Origin: an uncultured Alistipes sp.
GTDB lineage: Bacteria; Bacteroidota; Bacteroidia; Bacteroidales; Rikenellaceae
DNA length: 60,910 nt
Reading direction: 5' to 3'
Assembly (NCBI GenBank): GCA_944321965.1
Contig: CALUNH010000014.1
Location: forward strand, 1 to 60,910
Every line of letters begins with the position of its first letter. The stretch's first letter is position 1. Below are positions 24,869-31,047 of this stretch, one piece after another. The position numbers and the translations under genes were made by a program. Below the pieces are notes generated by a model. That model was not told the origin of the DNA, ran no database searches, and saw only the letters and a list, made by a program, of their open reading frames with translations.

Positions 24869-25840
24869 GTGGGAAAAACGCGCTATCACCTGGATCTGAT
24901 CTTCGCCAACCTCTTTTTTGGGGCGAACTTCTCGTTTTATGTCTCGCTGACGCGCAACTATCTGGATTTCCGGCAGATTTTCATGTTGCAGGTGCTCTCT
25001 GCGGCGCTGTTTTTCATCCCCTTTGCGCTCTTCACGCGCGGCTTCCGGCGCATCGGCTGGCGCGATGCGGGGCGGATCGTGCCGGTTTCGCTGCTGGTGG
25101 TCTACGGCTGGATGTACCTGCTGCTGTGGGGTTCGTCCTACACGACGCCGATCGATGCGTCGGTCATAGCGACGCTGGGCCCGGCCTTCACGCTGATCAT
25201 GGACCACCTGCTCCATCCGCACCGTTATCTGCCGGGGCGGCTGGTCGGGGTGCTTGCCGCGCTGATCGGCGCGGGGATCCTGCTCTTCAACGAGGGTTTC
25301 GATCTCACGCGCGGCAGCCGCGCCGAGGGGAATCTCTTCGTGCTGCTGGCGGTGGTGGCCATTGCGATCAACACGGTGCTGATCAAGCCGCAGCTCGAAC
25401 GCCTCGGGACGCTGGTGGTGATGGGGTGGTACTACATCATCGGGCTGGCGGTGACGGCTCCGTTTTTCTGGAAATACATCGACCATACGGCTTTTTTGCG
25501 GCTTCCGCTGTCGGCGCAGGCCGAACTGGCCTACATTCTGATCCTGGGGACGGTACTTCCGATGTACCTGCTCTACCGGGGGACGGAGAAACTCACCTCG
25601 GTGCATACGGCGCTCTACCGCTACATCCAGCCGCTGATTGCCGGGCTGCTGGCCGTTACGCGGGGGCAGGCGCACTTCAACGCGGTGAACCTCACGGCCG
25701 CGGGCTTCATCTTCACGGGGGTGATTCTCGTGGTCGTGGGGTACCGGTACGGCCTGAACCTGCGGAGCGACGGCCGTCTGCCGCACTATTCGGCCAGCAG
25801 CCGACGGCGCCACTCGTCGGGGACGGGGCGGCTGCACTGA
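24869..25840 (+). CDS. EamA/DMT-family transporter (copy 2)
   Basis: About 323 residues with ten predicted membrane helices and two EamA repeats (for example TTPIDASVIATLGPAFTLI, parallel to SPIDTSIIATIVPVLTMV in the divergent copy). I prefer the GTG at 24869; a TTG at 24851 would add six residues. Its 3' end overlaps the convergent thioesterase gene by 55 bases, so its last 18 residues (about SASSRRRHSSGTGRLH) are encoded antisense to that gene and look unlike a transporter tail. Substrate unknown. Confidence 0.9.
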   Translation: MGKTRYHLDLIFANLFFGANFSFYVSLTRNYLDFRQIFMLQVLSAALFFIPFALFTRGFRRIGWRDAGRIVPVSLLVVYGWMYLLLWGSSYTTPIDASVIATLGPAFTLIMDHLLHPHRYLPGRLVGVLAALIGAGILLFNEGFDLTRGSRAEGNLFVLLAVVAIAINTVLIKPQLERLGTLVVMGWYYIIGLAVTAPFFWKYIDHTAFLRLPLSAQAELAYILILGTVLPMYLLYRGTEKLTSVHTALYRYIQPLIAGLLAVTRGQAHFNAVNLTAAGFIFTGVILVVVGYRYGLNLRSDGRLPHYSASSRRRHSSGTGRLH

Positions 25841-26181
25841 TTCGGGAAGTCGAAGACGACCATGACGGAGCGGCTTTCGCTGCGCACGTCGCCGCCGACG
25901 AGCATCTGCTGGAAGAGTGTGAGGCTTTTGTTCCCGATGCGCTCGCAGGTGGTTGTGACCTGCACCGGATCGCCCATGCGGACCTGCCCCAGGTAGGAGG
26001 TGGAGGTCGAGACGGTGACGATGCGCAGGTCGCCCAGCAGGGCGTCGGCGCCGAGCACCTTTTCGTAATACTCCATCTTTCCGACGTCGAAATACATCTG
26101 CTGCGCGACGTTGTTCACGTGCTGGAAGGGGTCGATGTCGGAGAACCGCTTCTGAATGGGTGTTGTCAGGGTCCGTGCCAT
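25786..26181 (-). CDS. hotdog-fold acyl-CoA thioesterase
   Basis: 131 residues of the 4HBT type, with the N-terminal signature RFSDIDPFQHVNNVAQQMY, whose Asp is the usual catalytic residue in DxDxxxHVNN. The YbgC/FadM-like length suggests hydrolysis of acyl-CoA or acyl-ACP thioesters in the cytoplasm. The ATG is one base after the stop of the upstream Sua5 gene, so they are co-transcribed and likely coupled. The 3' end overlaps the convergent EamA gene. Confidence 0.92.
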   Translation of the reverse strand: MARTLTTPIQKRFSDIDPFQHVNNVAQQMYFDVGKMEYYEKVLGADALLGDLRIVTVSTSTSYLGQVRMGDPVQVTTTCERIGNKSLTLFQQMLVGGDVRSESRSVMVVFDFPNQCSRPVPDEWRRRLLAE

Positions 26182-26182
26182 C

Positions 26183-26782
26183 TTACTCGCGGATGATCTT
26201 GACCTCCCCGCCCTCTCCGAATGCGATGATCGAGGAGGCTTTGCGGGTGGGTTTCCCCTCGAAACGGGGATTCACGACGAAATCCACGCCGTCGATGATC
26301 TCGCGGGCAACGTCCTGCAACCCGACGGCGGTCGGTTCTCCGGAGATGTTGGCCGAGGTCGAGACGACGGGTTTTCCGAATGCGCGGAGCATCCGGCGGC
26401 AGAATTCGTGGTCGGGGATCCGCACGCCGAGGGTCCCTTCGTCGGGGATGAGGTTCGGGGCGACGCCTGCGGCTCCGGGGAGGATGGCCGTCAGGGGGGA
26501 GGTGGCCATCTCCATGACCTCGAAGGCGATGCCGGGGGCGCGGTTGACGTAGCGGACGACCATGTCGGCCGAAGCGCACAGTACGAGCATCGACTTCTTG
26601 TTTTCGCTGCGTTTGAGGCGGTAGATGCGCTCGACGGCCCCGGCATTGGTCGCGTCGCACCCCAGCCCCCAGACCGTATCGGTGGGATAGAGGATGATCC
26701 CGCCCTGACGGAGCGTGCGCACGGCCTCGTCGACCTCGCGCATCAGGGCTTCGTCGCGTTTCTCTTTCTGGACGTTCTGCAT
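26183..26782 (-). CDS. L-threonylcarbamoyladenylate synthase (Sua5/YciO/YrdC family)
   Basis: 199 residues covering the YrdC domain only. Family motifs: GGIILYPTDTVWGLGCDA at the N-terminus, KRSENKKSM, and the nucleotide-binding STSANISGEPT. In the family it forms threonylcarbamoyl-AMP for the t6A37 modification of ANN-decoding tRNAs. The short YrdC form lacks the Sua5 C-terminal domain, and a YciO role cannot be excluded. Middle gene of the run glyoxalase, YrdC, thioesterase. Confidence 0.93.
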   Translation of the reverse strand: MQNVQKEKRDEALMREVDEAVRTLRQGGIILYPTDTVWGLGCDATNAGAVERIYRLKRSENKKSMLVLCASADMVVRYVNRAPGIAFEVMEMATSPLTAILPGAAGVAPNLIPDEGTLGVRIPDHEFCRRMLRAFGKPVVSTSANISGEPTAVGLQDVAREIIDGVDFVVNPRFEGKPTRKASSIIAFGEGGEVKIIRE

Positions 26783-26789
26783 GGCCGGT

Positions 26790-27173
26790 CTATTTTTTGA
26801 GCGGGAGCACCTCGATCCAGTAGTCGTCGGGGTCGTTGATGAAGTAGAGCCCCATGTCGTGATTCTCGAAGCAGACGCATCCCATCGCGCGGTGGTATTC
26901 GCGGATGGCGTCGTAGTCTCCGGCCACGCGCAGGCAGAGGTGGCTTTCGTTTTCGCCCAGTTCGTAGGGGGTTGCGGCGTGATCGCGGAGCCAGGTGAGT
27001 TCGAGCTTGAAGGGCGATTCGCCGTCCCCGATGAAGACGAGTTCGTAGGAACCGTCGGCTGCCTTCTTGCGGCTGATCTCCTTGAGTCCGAGTGCCTTGT
27101 CGTAGAATTCGAGGCTGCGGTCGAGGTCGGTGACGTTGATGTTGAAATGGTCGAAACGGCTTTTGATTTCCAT
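26790..27173 (-). CDS. glyoxalase I-like VOC-family protein
   Basis: 127 residues with two beta-alpha-beta-beta-beta modules of the vicinal-oxygen-chelate fold. Metal ligands fit glyoxalase I: His in FDHFNINV, Glu in LELTW, His in ESHLCLRV and Glu in WIEVLPL. This would detoxify methylglyoxal, although a glutathione-independent thiol may be used in Bacteroidota. I start at MEIKSRFDHF (27173); the frame upstream to 27299 is open only because of GC-rich repeats. It precedes the YrdC gene by 7 bases. Confidence 0.92.
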   Translation of the reverse strand: MEIKSRFDHFNINVTDLDRSLEFYDKALGLKEISRKKAADGSYELVFIGDGESPFKLELTWLRDHAATPYELGENESHLCLRVAGDYDAIREYHRAMGCVCFENHDMGLYFINDPDDYWIEVLPLKK

Positions 27174-27200
27174 GGTTTTCTCTTTTTGTTTTCGGACGGG

Positions 27201-27295
27201 TCCGGAGCCCGGGGAACTGCCGGTCACTGCCGGGGCCCGGGGCCGGACAATCGCTGCCGGGGCCCGGGAATCGGCTTTTGCGGGGCGGAGCCGCT
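27201..27295. repeat. GC-rich direct repeats in the glyoxalase/yebC intergenic region
   Basis: CTGCCGGGGCCCGGG occurs twice (27228-27242 and 27254-27268), with further partial copies of GAGCCCGGGGAA and CTGCCGG around it. The sequence is self-complementary (GGGGCCC) and could fold strongly in RNA. Confidence 0.55.
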
Positions 27296-27392
27296 GCAAA
27301 AATAGGAAAAACCCGGGACAAATCCGCCGTTTCGGGGCAAAAGCGGCCGAATATTTTCGGGTATGAATTCCGTTTTTTTCTTGTGAATTTTA

Positions 27393-27400
27393 TACCTTTG
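27393..27400 (+). promoter_or_regulatory. yebC -7 box (TACCTTTG)
   Basis: An exact TAnnTTTG 38 bases before the ATG at 27439; the -33 region is a T-run (27373-27379). Confidence 0.55.
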
Positions 27401-27438
27401 CAGTCTGAACGAAAAAAATCCGAAAAAATTCATAATTT

Positions 27439-28161
27439 ATGGGAAGAGCCTTTGAATACCGCAAAGCGCGGAAATTGAAGCGTTGGGGTCACATGGCCCG
27501 GACCTTCACGAAACTGGGTAAGGAGATCGAAATCGCCGTGAAGGCGGGCGGCGCCGATCCTTCGGGCAACACGCGCCTCCGCATTCTGATCCAGAACGCC
27601 AAGGCCGAGAACATGCCCAAGGAGAATATCGAGCGTGCGATCAAACGTGCCACGGAGAAGGATGCCGCCGACTACAAGGAGGTGATCTACGAGGGATACG
27701 GGCCTCACGGCATTGCATTCCTGGTGGAGACGGCGACCGACAATACGAACCGCACGGTGGCCAATATCCGGATGCACTTCAACAAGTGCGGCGGTACGCT
27801 GGGCAACAGCGGCTCGGTGGGCTTCCTGTTCGACCACAAGTGTGTCTTCAAGTTCAAGGCCGGGGATGCCGATCCCGAGGAGCTGGAGCTGGAGATGATC
27901 GACCTGGGTGTCGACGAGTTCTACCCCGAGGAGGACGGCATTACGGTTTACGCTCCCTACGAGTCGTTCGGCGCCATTCAGAAGTGGCTGGACGACAAGG
28001 GCCTTGAGATTGTCTCGGGCGAATCGGTGCGGATTCCGACCGATACGAAGGAGCTCGATGCCGAGGGCCGCGAATCGGTGGAGAAACTGGTGGAGAAACT
28101 GGAGGAGGACGACGATGTGGTGAACGTTTACCACACGATGAAGGAGCCCGACGAGGAGTAA
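27439..28161 (+). CDS. YebC/PmpR-family DNA-binding regulator
   Basis: 240 residues with the family signature MGRAFEYRKARKLKRWGHMARTFTKLGKEI and the three-domain YebC length. The middle has NTRLRILIQNAKAENMPKENIERAIKRA and GYGPHGIAFLVE. Members bind DNA as regulators, and the related TACO1 branch acts in translation of proline-rich stretches; which role applies here is not decidable. It ends acidic (KLEEDDDVVNVYHTMKEPDEE). Single gene between a GC-rich repeat region and a terminator. Confidence 0.96.
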   Translation: MGRAFEYRKARKLKRWGHMARTFTKLGKEIEIAVKAGGADPSGNTRLRILIQNAKAENMPKENIERAIKRATEKDAADYKEVIYEGYGPHGIAFLVETATDNTNRTVANIRMHFNKCGGTLGNSGSVGFLFDHKCVFKFKAGDADPEELELEMIDLGVDEFYPEEDGITVYAPYESFGAIQKWLDDKGLEIVSGESVRIPTDTKELDAEGRESVEKLVEKLEEDDDVVNVYHTMKEPDEE

Positions 28162-28205
28162 CACCACGGCGGAGGGGCGCCATCGGCGCCGGTCCGTAAA
28201 ATTCG

Positions 28206-28261
28206 GGACCCGGGAGAGGGGGGCAGATAAAGGGCCGCACCTGTTCGGGTCCCCTTTTTTG
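28206..28261 (+). terminator. putative terminator after yebC
   Basis: GGGACCCG (28206-28213) can pair with CGGGTCCC followed by CTTTTTTT near 28245-28260. The loop is long, and a smaller AAAGGG/CCCTTT pairing is an alternative, but the T-run supports termination. Confidence 0.5.
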
Positions 28262-28274
28262 TGCCCGGGCCGTC

Positions 28275-28354
28275 GGCTCCCCGGCTCCCCGGTTTCCCGG
28301 TTTCCCGACTCCCCGGTTTCCCGACTCCCTGGTTCCTTGGCCCCTGATTCCCTG
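28275..28354. repeat. ten-unit degenerate octamer array
   Basis: Ten consecutive 8-base units without gaps: GGCTCCCC twice, GGTTTCCC twice, GACTCCCC, GGTTTCCC, GACTCCCT, GGTTCCTT, GGCCCCTG, ATTCCCTG. It lies between the stops of two convergent genes and ends 3 bases before the rubrerythrin-like stop. Confidence 0.85.
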
Positions 28355-28357
28355 GGG

Positions 28358-28996
28358 TTATTCGAATCGGACGAACTTCTCGCCGTCGGTCAGACAGAAG
28401 GGGCAGTAACGGTCGAGATACTCCGTGGCGTAGAGATTCCCGCAGACGGGACATACGGCGAATGCGCGGTTTTGGGTTTCGGAACGAGCCTCCATCAGAA
28501 GGATGGTCCTCAGGTCGGCGGCCGATGCCCAGACCAGCGTCCGGGCGGCATATCGGTTTCCGCGGCTCATGGCGCGGCGTATTCCGGCTTCGTGCTGCCT
28601 GTTGTAGTTCCGGCGTTCGGCCTGAATGCTCCGTTCCAGGTTTCCGTCTGTCGCCCCGCCGAAGAGGGCCCCGGGCCGTGGCGGGAGGTATTTCCCGCCG
28701 AGCCGCCGGATGGCTGCGGCACAGTTCTGCTCCTGAAGCCGTTCGGAGAAGGCCAGGGCCCGGAACAGCCGTTCGGCTTCGGGACGGTTTTCCGATGCCG
28801 CGATCTCTGCGAAGTGGACGTGCTGCACGGCCTTGAGGTGCTTTTGTCGCCCGCAGGCGTTGAGGTCGGCGATGATTTCGTTCCAGGAGGCCTTTCGTGC
28901 GTTCCGGGACGCCCGGGAGGGGACATGGCCGAACCGGACGAGCATACCGGCCGCTACGGCGAACAGCAGAAGAATCAGCATCGAACGAATTCTCAT
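28358..28996 (-). CDS. membrane-anchored degenerate rubrerythrin-like protein
   Basis: 212 residues from ATG 28996: N-terminal membrane helix (MLILLLFAVAAGMLV), a ferritin-like region aligned with rubrerythrin (FAEIAASENRPEAERLFRALAFSE), and a C-terminal rubredoxin-type ribbon with Cys at 182, 185, 198 and 201 (CPVCG ... YCPFC). The first E-x-x-H iron motif reads E-R-L-Q and the second region reads SAADLRT, so most di-iron ligands appear lost. It may be a structural or redox-sensing relative rather than a peroxidase. It ends next to the octamer array. Confidence 0.85.
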   Translation of the reverse strand: MRIRSMLILLLFAVAAGMLVRFGHVPSRASRNARKASWNEIIADLNACGRQKHLKAVQHVHFAEIAASENRPEAERLFRALAFSERLQEQNCAAAIRRLGGKYLPPRPGALFGGATDGNLERSIQAERRNYNRQHEAGIRRAMSRGNRYAARTLVWASAADLRTILLMEARSETQNRAFAVCPVCGNLYATEYLDRYCPFCLTDGEKFVRFE

Positions 28997-29158
28997 GGCA
29001 GGACTGTTTCGGGGAAAACGATACGCCTCACGGTGCATTTATTATGCCATTGACCGGGAAATTTGGTCTCATCAGGTGGATTTTGGGAGGATATTTTGGA
29101 AATCCCGATTCAATCCCGATCTTTGCGAACCGTGCCTTTGCGGTAAAAACGAATGCTT

Positions 29159-29681
29159 ATGAAATCGAAACTGACCCTTTTTGCCCTGGTGCTTTTGAGT
29201 GTTTTGGGGGGCCGTGTCCTGCTCGAAGGAGAGCGGCGGCGGAGATGCAGGCGGCGATAACGGGAGTGGCGGAGACATTCCGGGAACGGTCTCTACGTCC
29301 CATGCCTGGGAACTTACGTCATGGAACGGCAATACGGCGATTTCCGGATACATCTACCTGCAGTTGGGGGATGATGGGACCTTTACCCTCTATCAGGAGA
29401 TCGGGGACACTTCGACGGCCGGTTACAAGAAATTTACCGGGACCTATGTGATCGAGAATGACCCGGATTCGAACCGGATCATTTCGGGCCGCTATTCGGA
29501 TGATACGCCGTGGTCGGATACCTATGTCATTGAATCGTGGACGGAGACGGAGATCCGCTGGCGATCGGTTTCGGAGGGTCTTGTTTCGATCTACACATGG
29601 GTAGAGCTTCCGGATTATGTGGTGGAGCCTTCGGTTTCGGCCTCTTCCCGGAGTGCGTCAGTCCAGCATCGGTTCCTCTGA
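29159..29681 (+). pseudogene. lipoprotein gene with frameshift in its signal peptide
   Basis: ATG at 29159 opens a lipoprotein signal (MKSKLTLFALVLLSVLGG) that goes out of frame at a run of six G (29206-29211) and stops soon after. Removing one G gives LSVLGAVSCSKESGGG, a good lipobox with Cys, joined to an intact 150-residue mature part (WELTSWNGNTAISG, LGDDGTFTLYQ, IISGRYSDDT), resembling lipocalin-like secreted proteins. A GTG at 29199 could start the second frame but with a poor signal. It may be a phase-variable gene, a pseudogene or a sequencing error. Confidence 0.75.
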
Positions 29682-29705
29682 TGCTTCGGACGGATCCCGG
29701 ACAGG

Positions 29706-29742
29706 AAACGGGCTGTCGGCAATTGCCGGCAGCCCGTTTTTC
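29706..29742. terminator. bidirectional terminator between lipoprotein and PAP2 genes
   Basis: A 13-base-pair stem ACGGGCTGTCGGC / GCCGGCAGCCCGT (one G-T pair) with an AATT loop, preceded by AAA and followed by T5. It is the end point for both convergent genes. Confidence 0.88.
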
Positions 29743-29788
29743 TGATTTTCGCCCGGACGGCTTCCCGCTTGCCGCTGCCGGCCCGTGG

Positions 29789-31021
29789 TCAGAATGCGGC
29801 GCAAACCTCGATCCCGAAGGTCAGTTTGTGGAGCGGCTGGTTCGAGGAGCGTGAGATACCCGGGGCCAGGTCGTAGTCGGTGGAGAAGCGCACGCCGAGA
29901 TTCTGCATGGCGAGGTAATTCATCGAGATGCCGGTACCCACGGCCATTCCGTTCCGGCCGGGGAGGGTCCGCAGATGGGTTTCGCAACTCTTGTAGAATT
30001 CGTATCCGGCGAGGAGTTTGCTCCCGATCTGCCAGCGCAGCGAAATCGGATAGGAGACATAGGGGCCGATGTAGACGGATGCGCTTTCGAGGTTGTCGTC
30101 CTGAATCCGGCCGTTGACCTTCATGCGGAGGTTCGAGCAGGCGAGCCGGCCGCCGATACCCCAGTAGGGGGACGCGAACCAGGCGCCCTGGATGGATGTG
30201 GTAGGCCCGGAGAAGAACTCCATCTGCATTCCGTCGTAGGGTTTGTAGACCCCCGGGACGGTTGTTATGCCGATTCCGAATCCGAGGAACGAGGGGTGTC
30301 GGTAACGGTCGTATACCGAGAAGGTTTCATAGACGTTGAGCCCCTTCTCCTTGAAGATGAGGTCGGCGAGGAGGTATCCGAATTCGGTGGCGAGGATTCC
30401 GATTCCGGCGCCGACCATGACGTCGCTCATCCAGTGCCGGTTGTTGAGCTGCCGGGTGACGCCGGTGACGGTAGCGACGGCATATCCTCCGATGCTGTAC
30501 CAGGGGCTTCGGTGCCCGTACTCCTTGTGGAGCATGGTTGCGGTCATGAAGGCGGTAGCGGTGTGCCCCGAGGGGAATGAGTTCCGGGAGGAGCCGTCGG
30601 GACGTCTTACGCGGCAGGTGTACTTGAGCGAATTGACGGTGATGGCCATCAGCCCTGCGGAGAAGGCGTCGGAGACGAGCATCCGGCCCCAGGAGCTGCG
30701 TCCCTGGACGCCGCAGGCCTTCATGGCGAGCATCACCCCGGCGGGAGCATACTGGAGCCAGTCGTCATACTCCTGGTGGAACGACGGGACGTATCCGTTG
30801 CGAAGGCGGCGGAAGTCGGCGTCATAGGCCTGCATGACGACGCCTCCGACGATCAGCGGAACCCCGACGTAGAGCATCTGGTAGGCTTTCGTGGAGGTAT
30901 GGCGGTCGATTCGTTTTCGGAATTCGCCGCCGGCGCTCCAGTCAACGCTGTCGGAGGGCTGGGCTGCGGCCTCGAACCCGGCGCAGGCGAGCAGCAGGAG
31001 GAGGATCGGGCGTTTGAACAT
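29789..31021 (-). CDS. PAP2-family phosphatase with C-terminal barrel-like region
   Basis: 410 residues: signal peptide (LLLLLACAGFEAAAQ), then a PAP2 acid-phosphatase domain with the three motifs K-x6-RP (KYTCRVRRP, about 133-141), PSGH (150-153) and TRQLNNRHWMSDV (189-201). After about residue 210 there is a long segment of alternating strands (SVYIGPYVSYPISLRW, LLAGYEFYKS) ending in Phe, like an outer-membrane barrel. The substrate is probably a lipid phosphate or diphosphate. The open frame continues upstream to 32188 only as a shadow of the ATPase gene, whose stop lies 26 bases from this start. Confidence 0.9.
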   Translation of the reverse strand: MFKRPILLLLLACAGFEAAAQPSDSVDWSAGGEFRKRIDRHTSTKAYQMLYVGVPLIVGGVVMQAYDADFRRLRNGYVPSFHQEYDDWLQYAPAGVMLAMKACGVQGRSSWGRMLVSDAFSAGLMAITVNSLKYTCRVRRPDGSSRNSFPSGHTATAFMTATMLHKEYGHRSPWYSIGGYAVATVTGVTRQLNNRHWMSDVMVGAGIGILATEFGYLLADLIFKEKGLNVYETFSVYDRYRHPSFLGFGIGITTVPGVYKPYDGMQMEFFSGPTTSIQGAWFASPYWGIGGRLACSNLRMKVNGRIQDDNLESASVYIGPYVSYPISLRWQIGSKLLAGYEFYKSCETHLRTLPGRNGMAVGTGISMNYLAMQNLGVRFSTDYDLAPGISRSSNQPLHKLTFGIEVCAAF

Positions 31022-31047
31022 GGGGATCCGGATTTTGAGCTGGGGGA

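Noticed and set aside
28275-28354. CRISPR-like array
   Set aside because: Units are 8 bases in direct contact with no spacers, and no cas gene is nearby.
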